Part shown: piece by piece, positions 8,806 to 17,697 of the stretch | How positions within the stretch are numbered: position 1 is the stretch's first letter | Layout: every line of letters begins with the position of its first letter | Assembly (NCBI GenBank): GCA_038108155.1 | Contig: JAYNHP010000003.1 | Location: 1 to 64,000, forward strand | Direction of reading: 5' to 3' | Length of the DNA stretch: 64,000 nucleotides | From: MED-G20 sp038108155 | GTDB taxonomy: Bacteria; Bacteroidota; Bacteroidia; Flavobacteriales_D; Parvicellaceae | Notes under the pieces: model-generated | The model's database searches: none | Told to the model about the DNA's origin: nothing | The model's input: the letters and a program-made list of their open reading frames with translations, nothing else | Translations under genes and position numbers: made by a program

Positions 8806-9643
8806 ATAAATTTTGATTTAACTTTTCAATGATTTTCTTAGAAGTTGAATTGTAAAATCTTTTTTTCTTGTATCCGCCAACCCAACTTATTCCACTAATA
8901 ACATTGGATAAAAATATTTCTCTTGACTTTTCTATATCCTCTTTATATATATTTGATTCTAATACGTTAATCCCCAAATCTGTAGCAGCTCTAATCACTT
9001 CTGTTCTCATTACTCCTTGGATACAACCACTATTTAATGGTGGAGTTTGTAATACTTCATCTTTTAAAAAAAATATGTTAGAATTTGAAGATTCAATAAT
9101 TTCACTTTTTTCATTTAATATAAACAAATCATCTAAGTTATTTTCTGATGCCGTTACAGCTGCAAGAACATAAAGCAATGAATTAGATGTTTTAAAAAAA
9201 GAAAGTTGGTTAACAGTCTTTGAATATTCATTGTAGATATCTACTAAATATCCTTTTTTGTTAAGTTGGTAACGGTTGTGTTCTAAATCTGTAGCTTCGA
9301 TGATAAAACTCATTTGATTAGTCTCTGGTTTATATGTTCCCAACCCTGTTCTAAAAATATAAACCTTAACCTTTCCTCCACTCTTAATATTTTTATAAAG
9401 TAAAAGTTCGTTTATATACCTCTCTAAGGAGTTTAGATTAAAGGAGTAATTTTGTTTGATTTTTAAAACCTCTAGTCCACTAGAAATTCTTTTGAAATGG
9501 GCATCTAAAAAAATACTTTCTCCGTTAATGACCCTTATAGTTTCAAATAATCCATCGCCAAAGTTAAAACCTCTTTTAAACTGATTAAAACTAATCGAAT
9601 CCCCATCAGTTATTTGTCCGTTTAAATTAATTGGGTTAAGCAT
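8786..9643 (-). CDS. Aminotransferase class IV (PabC-like or branched-chain type)
   Basis: A PLP-dependent fold-type IV enzyme, 285 residues. The N-terminal GDGLFETIRV segment (about 32-41) and the FKTSNSLLYVLA stretch near 170, with the Schiff-base lysine, are typical. The ESSNSNIFF segment near 208 and the LNSGCIQGVMRTEVI cofactor-phosphate region near 228 are also typical. In Flavobacteria such proteins are called either 4-amino-4-deoxychorismate lyase (folate) or branched-chain aminotransferase. A PabA/TrpG amidotransferase lies 14 kb away, but substrate cannot be fixed from sequence. It is the last gene of a minus-strand operon, four bases after the rhomboid gene, and overlaps yqgE tail-to-tail by 20 bases. 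Confidence 0.85.
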   Translation of the reverse strand: MLNPINLNGQITDGDSISFNQFKRGFNFGDGLFETIRVINGESIFLDAHFKRISSGLEVLKIKQNYSFNLNSLERYINELLLYKNIKSGGKVKVYIFRTGLGTYKPETNQMSFIIEATDLEHNRYQLNKKGYLVDIYNEYSKTVNQLSFFKTSNSLLYVLAAVTASENNLDDLFILNEKSEIIESSNSNIFFLKDEVLQTPPLNSGCIQGVMRTEVIRAATDLGINVLESNIYKEDIEKSREIFLSNVISGISWVGGYKKKRFYNSTSKKIIEKLNQNLSSYRQG

Positions 9644-9647
9644 TTTT

Positions 9648-10280
9648 CTAAAAGTTTTGAAAATAATAAATTATCTTTTGAAAAAAGAGCAATAAATTAT
9701 TGTAATCGTATGCATTAATAAAAATAATTCCAAATATAGAGCCACTGATATGTGCATCATGCGCAATATTGGAATATTGTTTTTTACTTAAGTAATGTTC
9801 TGCAAAAAGATACAAAATTCCAAATATAAAGCCTGGGAGGAATAAACCTGGAATTAATATCAAACCAAGCTCTCTAAGTGGGTAAATTACTATGTAAGCA
9901 AATACGATTGCTGAAACTGCTCCTGAAGCACCCAAACTACTGTAATTTGGATTATTTTTATGCTTAAAAATGGATGGAAGGGTTGCAAAAACAATTCCTA
10001 GAAGATAAAAAGAGATATAATAAATCCAACCAACTTCTGAAGAGGAAAGAAAATATGATTCCAAAGAAGGACCAAAAATATATAGTACATACATATTAAA
10101 AAATAGATGTAAAAAATCTGCATGAATAAATCCATGAGTCAATAGAATCCACCATTTCTTATTATTGGTGTAATGGTAAGGAGAAAACAATAAATCATTT
10201 TTTAAAGAATTGTTATTGAACGAAACAAATGAAACTATACAAGTGATAATGATGATAATTGTAGTATAACTAAATAGCAT
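9648..10280 (-). CDS. Rhomboid-family intramembrane serine protease
   Basis: A 210-residue multi-pass membrane protein with the rhomboid catalytic signature. The HADFLHLFFNM segment near residue 53 provides the oxyanion-side His/Asn, GASG at 117-120 has nucleophile Ser119, and His177 lies in the HDAHISGSIFG helix. About six membrane helices are predicted. Such enzymes cleave transmembrane segments of partner proteins; no substrate is evident. It lies in an operon between mnmD (six bases) and a class IV aminotransferase (four bases). A second rhomboid is encoded at 63.1 kb. Confidence 0.92.
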   Translation of the reverse strand: MLFSYTTIIIIITCIVSFVSFNNNSLKNDLLFSPYHYTNNKKWWILLTHGFIHADFLHLFFNMYVLYIFGPSLESYFLSSSEVGWIYYISFYLLGIVFATLPSIFKHKNNPNYSSLGASGAVSAIVFAYIVIYPLRELGLILIPGLFLPGFIFGILYLFAEHYLSKKQYSNIAHDAHISGSIFGIIFINAYDYNNLLLFFQKIIYYFQNF

Positions 10281-10286
10281 AAAATT

Positions 10287-10958
10287 TTAAACTTTGGTTG
10301 CTCTAAGCATTTCTCTTTTACCAGGTGGTCCTTCAATTCTTTCTACAAAATAACCTACTTTTTCTAAATCTCTTCTTACCTGCCCCTTGGCACAATAGGT
10401 TACCAACACTCCATTTTTGGATGTTAAATTAAATAATTTACTAAAAACATCAACTTTCCAAAGTTCTGGCTGTTTGTTAGGAGCAAATGCATCAAAGTAT
10501 ATTACATCGTATAATTTATTAGTATTAAAATCTTTCAATTCTAATTTATATTTCTCAATAGAAAATTTCTTATTAATTTCAATAGCCTTTCCCCAAAAAG
10601 ATTGATGAATCAATTTAAAAACATCTAATTGTTCAGAGTCTAGATTAAAATTAAGATCGTCAATTATTTCCATTTCTAAAGGAAATGGTTCTAAAGAGGT
10701 ATAATTTAAAGAGATGTTTAATTTTAGGGTTTCTATAAATGTTAAAATACAATTTAGACCAGTGCCAAACCCTATTTCTAAAATATTTAGGTTTTTAATA
10801 GACTTAAACAAATCAACAAAATCTAGAAAGCCTTTATTTATAAATACATGAATAGACTCATTTAAAGCCCCATTAATAGAATGGTAATGTTCGTCTAACA
10901 ATGAATTATAAAGAGTAGAAGATCCATCAGCAGTTTGCTTAAAATGTAGATTGTTCAA
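10287..10958 (-). CDS. mnmD: tRNA 5-methylaminomethyl-2-thiouridine methyltransferase, MnmD-type (TTG start)
   Basis: A stand-alone methyltransferase domain equivalent to the N-terminal half of MnmC. It methylates nm5s2U34 of tRNA to the final mnm5s2U. The TADGSSTLY N-terminus, SAM-binding EIGFGTGLN at 61-69, the YFDAFAPNKQPELW segment near 153 and the C-terminal GPPGKREM motif all match. The FAD oxidase half of MnmC is absent, as is usual in Bacteroidota. The start is TTG at 10958, which overlaps the rnz stop as TTGA and leaves the expected eight residues before TADGS; no ATG fits. Confidence 0.93.
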   Translation of the reverse strand: MNNLHFKQTADGSSTLYNSLLDEHYHSINGALNESIHVFINKGFLDFVDLFKSIKNLNILEIGFGTGLNCILTFIETLKLNISLNYTSLEPFPLEMEIIDDLNFNLDSEQLDVFKLIHQSFWGKAIEINKKFSIEKYKLELKDFNTNKLYDVIYFDAFAPNKQPELWKVDVFSKLFNLTSKNGVLVTYCAKGQVRRDLEKVGYFVERIEGPPGKREMLRATKV

Positions 10959-11878
10959 TTACTTAAATTTTGGATTTGATATTTGTATCCATCATAGGCT
11001 GCAACTGTATTTTTAAATATACTAGAGGCTTCTTGAACGAATTTTTCAACATTATCATACCTAGCAGAAAAATGTCCTAAGATTAACATTTTAGAATTGG
11101 CATTTAAAGCAATTTTAGCAGCTTGATTGGGCGTAGAATGCTTGGTTTTAGATGCTTTATTTTTTAATTCTTCTAAGAATGTAGATTCATGATATAAAAC
11201 ATCAACATCTTTTATAAATGGAATTATTTTCTCATCGTATTTAGTATCTGCACAATAAGCGTAAGATCTAGCCTTATTTCCAGATACGGTAACTTCTTTA
11301 TATTTAATAGACCTACCATCTACAACACAGTTTTCTCTATTTTTTAATTTTTTGATATCACCAATTCCCAGACCTAAATCTTTAATTTTTGCTTTTATTA
11401 TATTTCTTTGAGACTTCTTTTCTTGAAATAAAAAACCACAACATGGTACAGAGTGATTAACTGGAAAAGAAAAAATTTCTAATATTTTGTCTTCGTATAT
11501 CTTAGTGGATTCTTTAAAATTAAGCGCATTAAAATTCAAATCAAAATTGTATTTTTTTCCTGAAATTTCATTGTGGGCATTAATTAAATTCAACAAATCT
11601 TTAGGTGCATATATATTAATTGGTGTGGTTCTTCCAAGTAGACTTAAAGTAGATAAATAACCAAATAATCCTAAAAAATGATCTCCATGAAGGTGACTTA
11701 TAAAAATATGGTCAATTTTAGAAAATTTACATTTATATTTTCTTAATTGGATTTGAAAACCCTCCCCACAGTCGATAAGAAAATGTCGGTCTTGTATATT
11801 TAAATACTGAGAAGTTGGATTTCTCTCTAAGGTTGGAATTGCACCTCCACACCCGAGAATAGTTAGTTCAAACTTCAT
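10955..11878 (-). CDS. rnz: Ribonuclease Z
   Basis: A metallo-beta-lactamase-fold endonuclease that cuts the 3' trailer of tRNA precursors. Its 307 residues show the zinc motif SHLHGDH at 61-67, the NHSVPCCGF segment near 140 with a zinc-ligand histidine, the YCADTKYDE strand near 213, the HEST segment and a final LGHFSARY near 270 typical of the tRNase Z short form. The end overlaps mnmD by three bases, placing two tRNA enzymes together. It lies 19 bases after the T9SS cargo gene. Confidence 0.95.
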   Translation of the reverse strand: MKFELTILGCGGAIPTLERNPTSQYLNIQDRHFLIDCGEGFQIQLRKYKCKFSKIDHIFISHLHGDHFLGLFGYLSTLSLLGRTTPINIYAPKDLLNLINAHNEISGKKYNFDLNFNALNFKESTKIYEDKILEIFSFPVNHSVPCCGFLFQEKKSQRNIIKAKIKDLGLGIGDIKKLKNRENCVVDGRSIKYKEVTVSGNKARSYAYCADTKYDEKIIPFIKDVDVLYHESTFLEELKNKASKTKHSTPNQAAKIALNANSKMLILGHFSARYDNVEKFVQEASSIFKNTVAAYDGYKYQIQNLSN

Positions 11879-11897
11879 TTAACTAGGTTAGAAACTT

Positions 11898-12647
11898 CTA
11901 GTGATGAACTATTAATCTTTTAGTAGATCTAACTTGACCATTACTAATAGAGTATATATAAATTCCATTAGGGAATATGGAAGTATTTACAGAAATATTA
12001 TTTAATCCAATATTTGAAACTAAGTTTTCTTGTATTAATTTCTCACCCAATAAATTGGTTATTTCAAAAGAAACATTCTCTGAGTTTATAGATCTGTAAC
12101 TAATAGTTGTAGAATTATTTGAAGGATTAGGTACAGGATTCTCTAAGATTAGATTAGAAAAACTAGAGCCTAATGTATTATTTGATGTAGGACCTATATT
12201 GATGGAATAACCATTAAAACTGTATGGGACAGGAAATGGGGTAAGAAAGATTTCAGTCCAAACTGTTGCATCTAAGGAAATCTGATAAGAACCATTGGTA
12301 GTTGGAGTTCCAGTTATACTAGCACACCCTACAGAATCATAATTCCATGTGCAAGAAGGTATGTCACATTGATAAGTTAAACCCGGAGGCAAATTTGTCA
12401 CAGATGAAAGAATGATTGAGTCAATAAGCTGCCCAGTAAAACTAGAGTCTACATTTCCTGCATCTCTAGGCACCTTAAAATAAACAACTTCATCATAATA
12501 TACACCTACATCTCCAGAGGGAAAATTAGTTTGTGGTGTAGGCCAAACACCAAAAGTGGAATCAGCATAAGTAGGATCAGGAACACACTGTGAGTAAATA
12601 AATGTAAAAGAGAAAAGAGAAAAAGTAATAAATAGTAATTTTTTCAT
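11898..12647 (-). CDS. Secreted protein with type A T9SS C-terminal sorting domain
   Basis: A 249-residue exported protein. Residues 1-19 are a signal peptide ending in IYSQ. The middle (20-165) is a beta-rich region with six cysteines, including a CDIPSC pair, and no recognised enzyme motif. The last 80 residues form a type IX secretion sorting domain: NPVPNPSNN start, ITNLLGEKL centre, and a final IFPNGIYIYSISNGQ strand with a basic tail. Such domains carry proteins across the outer membrane and are removed during export. Its ATG overlaps the STAS gene stop (ATGA), so the two are translationally coupled. Confidence 0.88.
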   Translation of the reverse strand: MKKLLFITFSLFSFTFIYSQCVPDPTYADSTFGVWPTPQTNFPSGDVGVYYDEVVYFKVPRDAGNVDSSFTGQLIDSIILSSVTNLPPGLTYQCDIPSCTWNYDSVGCASITGTPTTNGSYQISLDATVWTEIFLTPFPVPYSFNGYSINIGPTSNNTLGSSFSNLILENPVPNPSNNSTTISYRSINSENVSFEITNLLGEKLIQENLVSNIGLNNISVNTSIFPNGIYIYSISNGQVRSTKRLIVHH

Positions 12648-12982
12648 AATATATTTTTTAAAGCAGTTTCTTCGTTATCTGTTATATTGAACACAGTATC
12701 TAGCTGGGATATGGAAATAATTTTTTCAACCATAGGATTTAAACCAAAAATATTTAAGGAACCTTCTTTTTCTTTTACTATTCTATTTCCAACTAACAAA
12801 GCACTTAGACCACTAGAATCACAATATTTAGCTTGGGACAAGTCAATTATAAAATTTTTACAACCGTTATTACTGTGATGAAGAAACAAAGTTTTAAGCT
12901 CAGGAGCTATTAACGAATCTAACTTTTCAGAAACACATCTTACAATAATAATATCTCCTTTGTCTTCTATTTTAAAATTCAA
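12644..12982 (-). CDS. STAS-domain anti-anti-sigma factor-like protein (TTG start)
   Basis: A 112-residue single STAS domain, the fold of SpoIIAA/RsbV partner-switch proteins. The DSSGLSALL segment at 55-63 has the serine that is phosphorylated in characterised homologues. No cognate anti-sigma kinase is encoded nearby. The start must be TTG 12982: an in-frame stop lies just upstream and no ATG occurs before the conserved core. It heads a minus-strand operon with a T9SS cargo gene, rnz, mnmD, a rhomboid and a class IV aminotransferase. A -7 box lies 17 bases upstream. Confidence 0.88.
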   Translation of the reverse strand: MNFKIEDKGDIIIVRCVSEKLDSLIAPELKTLFLHHSNNGCKNFIIDLSQAKYCDSSGLSALLVGNRIVKEKEGSLNIFGLNPMVEKIISISQLDTVFNITDNEETALKNIL

Positions 12983-12999
12983 TTTTCAGTGATTTTAAA

Positions 13000-13007
13000 C
13001 AAAAATA
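13000..13007 (-). promoter_or_regulatory. Predicted -7 box TATTTTTG for the STAS-rnz operon
   Basis: Exact TAnnTTTG match on the minus strand, 17 bases before the TTG start at 12982. Confidence 0.5.
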
Positions 13008-13023
13008 ACATAATTCTTCAATT

Positions 13024-13956
13024 CTAGCTACGATTTATTGAACCAGCTAGAAGATAAATAACAGCCATTCTTACGGCGACTCCATTTTCTACTTGATTTA
13101 ATATTATAGAGTTGTCAGAATCTGCTATTTCAGATGTTATTTCGACACCTCTATTTATGGGACCAGGGTGAAGAATAGTTATCGGCTTTTTAATATTTTG
13201 TAAAATCTCTTTATTTAGTTGAAACTGCTGAGAATACTCTCTTATAGATGGAAAATATTGTATATCTTGTCTTTCGAGTTGGATTCTTAGTACGTTTGCA
13301 ACATCACACCACTTTAAGGCTTTTTCCATATCATGAGAAACTTCAACACCTAAATCTTTGATATGCTTAGGTATTAAAGTTGTTGGACCACAAACCATTA
13401 CTTGGGCTCCTAATTTTTTTAATGCAAATATATTGGATAAAGCAACTCTAGAGTGTTTAATATCTCCAATTAAAACTACTTTCTTGCCTTCTACCTCACC
13501 AAGTTTTTCTTTGATAGAGTAGCAATCTAATAAAGCCTGGGTTGGATGTTCATGAGTACCGTCACCAGCATTGATAATAACAGTATTTGTTTTTTCTGCT
13601 AAAAACTTTGCAGCACCAGAATGAGGATGCCTCATTACCAGTATATCAACTTTCATTGACAAAATATTATTCGCAGTATCTACTAATGTTTCCCCTTTTT
13701 TTAAACTGGAATTACCAGCAGTAAAATTTACAATATCTGCAGAAAGTCGTTTTTCAGCTAGTTCAAAAGACAGCTTTGTTCTTGTGCTATTTTCAAAAAA
13801 TAAATTAGCAATAGTTATATCTCTTAGTGTTGGTACCTTTTTAATTGGTCTATTTATTACTTCTTTAAAACTATCTGCAGTTTTAAATATTAGATCAATA
13901 TCAGACTTGGTTAAGTCTTTAATTCCCAGTAAGTGTGATATACTTAATTCTTTCAT
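13024..13956 (-). CDS. pyrB: Aspartate carbamoyltransferase catalytic subunit
   Basis: Catalyses carbamoyl phosphate plus aspartate to carbamoyl aspartate, the committed step of pyrimidine synthesis. From ATG 13956 the protein is 310 residues. It has the carbamoyl phosphate loop FFENSTRTKLSF at 53-64, MRHPHSGAA near 104, HPTQALLD near 132, the Asp/orn-domain VLIGDIKHSR near 154, and LHPGPINRG near 265. An upstream in-frame extension to 14010 would lie inside pyrR and is rejected. It starts two bases after the pyrR stop, so the pair is an operon. PyrR-type control is plausible, but I see no attenuator here. Confidence 0.96.
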   Translation of the reverse strand: MKELSISHLLGIKDLTKSDIDLIFKTADSFKEVINRPIKKVPTLRDITIANLFFENSTRTKLSFELAEKRLSADIVNFTAGNSSLKKGETLVDTANNILSMKVDILVMRHPHSGAAKFLAEKTNTVIINAGDGTHEHPTQALLDCYSIKEKLGEVEGKKVVLIGDIKHSRVALSNIFALKKLGAQVMVCGPTTLIPKHIKDLGVEVSHDMEKALKWCDVANVLRIQLERQDIQYFPSIREYSQQFQLNKEILQNIKKPITILHPGPINRGVEITSEIADSDNSIILNQVENGVAVRMAVIYLLAGSINRS

Positions 13957-13958
13957 AT

Positions 13959-14498
13959 TTAAATTGGTGAATACAATAATATTTGGTCTTTCCCATGTTC
14001 TTCCTCCCAAAGGACAGTTACCTTTTCTTCTTTAATAGTGTCAATAGATTTTCCTATATAATCTGCTCTAATAGGTAGATTTTGAACAAATCTTCTTTCA
14101 ATTAAAGTTAAAAACTCTACCGATTGGGGTCTTCCGAAAGTCATAACAGCATCTAAAGCTGATCTTACAGTTCTTCCAGTAAAAAAAACATCGTCTATTA
14201 ATATTACTTTTTTATTTTCTATAGAAAAATCAATATTTGTAACACTAGGAATTAATGGTTTTTCTTTCCTTCCAAAATCGTCTCTAAAAAAGGTAATATC
14301 TAGGGAACCTGTTAGGACTTTTTTATTAATAGAGTCTTCTAAACAGTTTTTTAATCTATTGGAGAAAAAAATACCATTTGGTTGTAATCCAATTAAAACA
14401 GACTCAGAAAAATCGTGATGGTTCTCAATGAGTTGAGAACAAAGCCTGTTGATGGTTAGAGATACTTGCAGGCTATTTAGAATCTCAGTAGATTTCAT
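13959..14498 (-). CDS. pyrR: PyrR: pyrimidine regulator / uracil phosphoribosyltransferase
   Basis: A 179-residue phosphoribosyltransferase-fold protein. The PRPP-binding loop VILIDDVFFTGRTVRSAL lies near 94-111, and the PyrR-specific ERRFVQNLPIRADYIGK segment near 132-148. In Gram-positive bacteria PyrR binds pyr mRNA to attenuate transcription and also makes UMP from uracil. In Bacteroidota the RNA-regulatory role is less certain. It lies immediately upstream of pyrB, two bases apart. The -7 box only seven bases before the ATG leaves no room for a leader attenuator upstream of this gene. Confidence 0.93.
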   Translation of the reverse strand: MKSTEILNSLQVSLTINRLCSQLIENHHDFSESVLIGLQPNGIFFSNRLKNCLEDSINKKVLTGSLDITFFRDDFGRKEKPLIPSVTNIDFSIENKKVILIDDVFFTGRTVRSALDAVMTFGRPQSVEFLTLIERRFVQNLPIRADYIGKSIDTIKEEKVTVLWEEEHGKDQILLYSPI

Positions 14499-14505
14499 TA
14501 AAAGT

Positions 14506-14513
14506 CAAAGATA
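14506..14513 (-). promoter_or_regulatory. Predicted -7 box TATCTTTG for pyrR-pyrB
   Basis: Exact TAnnTTTG match on the minus strand, seven bases before the pyrR ATG. Transcription would begin at or within a few bases of the start codon. Confidence 0.55.
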
Positions 14514-14571
14514 TAATCTATTTAGTAATAAATTAACATCGAATCCAAAAATCTTTGTAATTTATACTAAA

Positions 14572-14586
14572 TTCATTTGTAATGAA
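14572..14586. repeat. Short inverted repeat upstream of glpK
   Basis: TTCATT and AATGAA arms separated by TGT, about 45 bases before glpK in the pyrR/glpK divergent gap. It could be an operator for glycerol genes, but six-base arms in AT-rich DNA can arise by chance. Confidence 0.25.
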
Positions 14587-14630
14587 ATACACAACTTTTA
14601 TCAATAAACCATATTCTAAATAATTATAAA

Positions 14631-16103
14631 ATGGAAAAATACATACTTTCTATAGATGCAGGTACAAGTAGTTCAAGAGCTTTGATAATTGATAAAAAAG
14701 GAAATATTCAAGGTATTTCTCAATTTGAATTTCCTCAAATATTTCCAAAGGAAGGCTGGGTAGAGCATAATCCTAATGACATTTGGGAAACACAACTGAA
14801 AGCAATTAAAGAAGTTTTAAAGAAAACTAAAAATAGTCCTGAAAATATACATTCTATTGGCATCACTAACCAAAGAGAGACAACTGTAATTTGGAATAAA
14901 AAAACCGGAGAACCAGTCTACAATGCCATTGTATGGCAAGATAGAAGAACAGCAGAAATTTGTAACGATCTAAAAAAACAAAATCTAGAATCTTTATTTC
15001 AAAGTAAAACTGGTCTATTGCTAGATCCCTATTTTTCAGGAACTAAAATCAAATGGATTTTTGACAACAATCCCTTGTTATATAAACTTGCTGAGAATAA
15101 CCAATTAGCTTTTGGAACAATTGATTCTTGGTTAATATGGAAATTAACTAATGGGAAAAGACATGTTACAGATGTTACCAACGCTAGTAGAACACTTATT
15201 TTTAATATTAAAAAATTAAAATGGGATTCAGAATTAATTGATATTATTGGGATTCCAAATAATATTTTACCAAAAGTTGTTTCTTGTGCTGAACATATTG
15301 GCTATACTGAAAAAAATATTCTTGGGGCAGAAATTCCTATTACTGGAGTAGCTGGTGACCAGCAAGCCTCTTTATTTGGACAAATGTGCATAGAAGAAGG
15401 TGATATTAAAAATACCTATGGAACAGGATGTTTTTGTATGATGAATACTGGAGAGAAAATTGTAAATTCGAAAAATAGGCTCCTATCCACAATTGCATAT
15501 CAATTAAATAATAAAACTTTTTATGCTATTGAAGGAAGTATTTTCACAGCGGGATCTCTTGTTCAATGGCTAAGGGATCAACTTGAAATAATTTCCAATG
15601 CTTCTGAAATTGAGTCTTTAGCATCTACAGTAAAAGACAACGGAGGGATTACTTTTATTCCTGCTTTATCTGGTCTCGGTGCTCCTTACTGGAATCCTAA
15701 GGCTACTGGATCTATACTAGGAATAACAAGAGGAACTGAAAAAGGACACATTGCTAGGGCGGCGTTAGAAGGCATTGCAATAAGAACCTATGAAATAATA
15801 CAAAATATGCAAAAGGACGCAAATACTCAGTTTACCAATCTTAAAGTTGATGGAGGAGCAAGCAATAATAATTTATTAATGCAAATCCAATGCAATTTAA
15901 TTGAAACAAAGGTTATTAGACCTGTAATTACGGAAACTACAGCTCTAGGTGTAGGATTTTTAGCTGGTTTGGGATCTGGATACTGGAAATCTATAGAAGA
16001 TTTAAAAAATATATGGAAACACGATAGAGAATTTTTACCAGAAATTTTCAATAAAGAAAATATCTTATCCAATTGGAAGGAAGCAATAAATGTTTTATGT
16101 TAA
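14631..16103 (+). CDS. glpK: Glycerol kinase
   Basis: Phosphorylates glycerol with ATP to sn-glycerol 3-phosphate. The 490-residue FGGY-family protein begins with the ATPase phosphate-1 motif SIDAGTSSSRA (7-17). It carries TNQRETTVIW near 83, WQDRRTAEIC near 104, TNASRTLIFN near 183, the second phosphate loop YGTGCF near 263, and the adenosine-binding DGGASNNNLLMQ near 407. Length and motifs fit glycerol kinase rather than other FGGY sugar kinases. The glycerol facilitator gene follows after 12 bases, so uptake and trapping are co-expressed. No glycerol-3-phosphate dehydrogenase is in the window. Confidence 0.96.
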   Translation: MEKYILSIDAGTSSSRALIIDKKGNIQGISQFEFPQIFPKEGWVEHNPNDIWETQLKAIKEVLKKTKNSPENIHSIGITNQRETTVIWNKKTGEPVYNAIVWQDRRTAEICNDLKKQNLESLFQSKTGLLLDPYFSGTKIKWIFDNNPLLYKLAENNQLAFGTIDSWLIWKLTNGKRHVTDVTNASRTLIFNIKKLKWDSELIDIIGIPNNILPKVVSCAEHIGYTEKNILGAEIPITGVAGDQQASLFGQMCIEEGDIKNTYGTGCFCMMNTGEKIVNSKNRLLSTIAYQLNNKTFYAIEGSIFTAGSLVQWLRDQLEIISNASEIESLASTVKDNGGITFIPALSGLGAPYWNPKATGSILGITRGTEKGHIARAALEGIAIRTYEIIQNMQKDANTQFTNLKVDGGASNNNLLMQIQCNLIETKVIRPVITETTALGVGFLAGLGSGYWKSIEDLKNIWKHDREFLPEIFNKENILSNWKEAINVLC

Positions 16104-16115
16104 TTTTGATTTAAA

Positions 16116-16859
16116 ATGGAGATACATCCCTATTTATCTGAACTTGTTGGTACCGCAATACTTTTACTTCTTGGAAATGGTGTAGTTGCCAATGTCAATC
16201 TAAAAAAGACCTACGGAAATGGTCAAACTAAGTTGTTGTTAATTACCTTTGCTTGGGGATTGGCTGTTTTTGTTGCTGCCTATATTACTTCAAAATCTAG
16301 TGGTGCACACTTAAATCCGGCAGTTACGATTGGATTGGCATTTGCCGGAAAATTTTCATGGATTCATGTTCCTGGTTATATTTTTAGCCAAGTTTTTGGA
16401 GCTATGATCGGAAGTTGGTTTTGTTATATAATTTATATTGACCATTATAGAATAACTAACGATGAAAATACTGTCAGAGGAACATTTTGTACAGCACCAG
16501 CAATCAGAAATTTTAAAAACAATTTTTTTTCCGAGTTACTAGGAACATTTATATTGGTTTTTGGTATTTTATTTATAGCCAACCCAAATATAGAATTAGA
16601 CAATTCCCCAATTGAAAACTTTGGAATAGGATCTCTTGAAACTCTTCCTGTTGGACTTTTAGTAATAGTAATTGGTATGACTTTAGGAGGAACAACAGGA
16701 TATGCAATAAATCCAGCTAGAGATTTTGGACCGCGTATTATTTATTCTTTGTTACCACGAAAAAATAAAAATCCTGATTGGAGATACAGTTGGATTCCAG
16801 TAATAGCTCCTTTTACTGGTGGAGCCTTGGCAGGTTTGATATATCTTTTAATTTCTTAA
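16116..16859 (+). CDS. glpF: MIP-family glycerol facilitator
   Basis: A six-helix aquaporin-family channel of 247 residues. Both NPA boxes are present: SGAHLNPAV with Asn67-Pro-Ala, and GYAINPARDFGPR with Asn199-Pro-Ala. Asp203 after the second box is the residue that separates glycerol-conducting GlpF channels from strict water channels. Position directly after glpK supports glycerol as substrate. Its stop region overlaps the convergent hydrolase gene by four bases. Confidence 0.94.
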   Translation: MEIHPYLSELVGTAILLLLGNGVVANVNLKKTYGNGQTKLLLITFAWGLAVFVAAYITSKSSGAHLNPAVTIGLAFAGKFSWIHVPGYIFSQVFGAMIGSWFCYIIYIDHYRITNDENTVRGTFCTAPAIRNFKNNFFSELLGTFILVFGILFIANPNIELDNSPIENFGIGSLETLPVGLLVIVIGMTLGGTTGYAINPARDFGPRIIYSLLPRKNKNPDWRYSWIPVIAPFTGGALAGLIYLLIS

Positions 16860-17689
16860 TCTGATTTTAAAAAATCTATTGTTTTTATACATACTTCCCT
16901 CAAAGAATCTGGAAGATGTGTTTTGGTCCATGGATGTTTAGAACCAAAAGTATGATTACTTCTAATTTTAAAAATACTAGAATTAGATGCCCATTTTACC
17001 ATATCTAAAGCATATTGATTGGGAACAACTTGGTCTAATGAACCATAACAAGCTAAAAACTTACCATTAAAATTTAATAGAGCTTTTTTAATGGAAAGTT
17101 TTGATTCATTTTCTATAAAATCGTTGTAAAACTGAATTGAAATAGGCATCTCTTGATTAGTTCTTGAGTTTGATATATACCTTATTTTAGTTTTCTTCCA
17201 TTTCTCTAATTCTTCATTTTTGGGAAACCTTTCTTTAAAATCGGCAACTCCAGCCCAAGAAACCAATTTATAAATTATGGGATTATTCATAGTAGATAAA
17301 CATGCTATTCCTCCTCCTCGACTGTGTCCAATAATATAAATTTGTTCGTATTTACTATTATAATTATTAAGAACAATATAATCTATTACTCTCTGCAAAT
17401 CATTTAACTCTATAGAGTAATTATTTAAGCTAAATGATTGTAAATCAGGGAAATTTAGAGGGTTATCTAAAGTGCCACCATTGTGAGAGAAATTAAATTT
17501 TAAAAACTTAAAACCGTTTTCAACAAACAAATTGGCTACTAAATTCCAACACCCCCAATCTTTAAACCCTTTGAAACCATGACAAAATAAAACTAAATTT
17601 TTAGAATCATTTTTGTAGGTTAAATCACCAATAATTGGTAAATCTTTGTCATTATCACTATGAATTATAAAAGTTTCTTTTAAAAACAA
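16856..17689 (-). CDS. Alpha/beta hydrolase
   Basis: A 277-residue cytoplasmic alpha/beta-hydrolase. The nucleophile elbow GHSRGG is at 121-126 with Ser123. The oxyanion strand LVLFCHGFKGFKDW is near 32-45, and a catalytic Asp candidate lies in YGSLDQVVP near 220. The final His is in the SNHTFGSKHPW region near 246. No signal peptide. The family includes esterases, peptidases and acyl hydrolases, and the substrate cannot be named. It is the last gene of a minus-strand run after the cyclophilin gene, eight bases apart. Confidence 0.85.
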   Translation of the reverse strand: MFLKETFIIHSDNDKDLPIIGDLTYKNDSKNLVLFCHGFKGFKDWGCWNLVANLFVENGFKFLKFNFSHNGGTLDNPLNFPDLQSFSLNNYSIELNDLQRVIDYIVLNNYNSKYEQIYIIGHSRGGGIACLSTMNNPIIYKLVSWAGVADFKERFPKNEELEKWKKTKIRYISNSRTNQEMPISIQFYNDFIENESKLSIKKALLNFNGKFLACYGSLDQVVPNQYALDMVKWASNSSIFKIRSNHTFGSKHPWTKTHLPDSLREVCIKTIDFLKSD

Positions 17690-17697
17690 TTTTGTTA

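Noticed and set aside
13957..14010. 18-codon 5' extension of pyrB
   Set aside because: It lies inside pyrR in another frame and precedes the normal PyrB N-terminus; the ATG at 13956 follows the pyrR stop by two bases.
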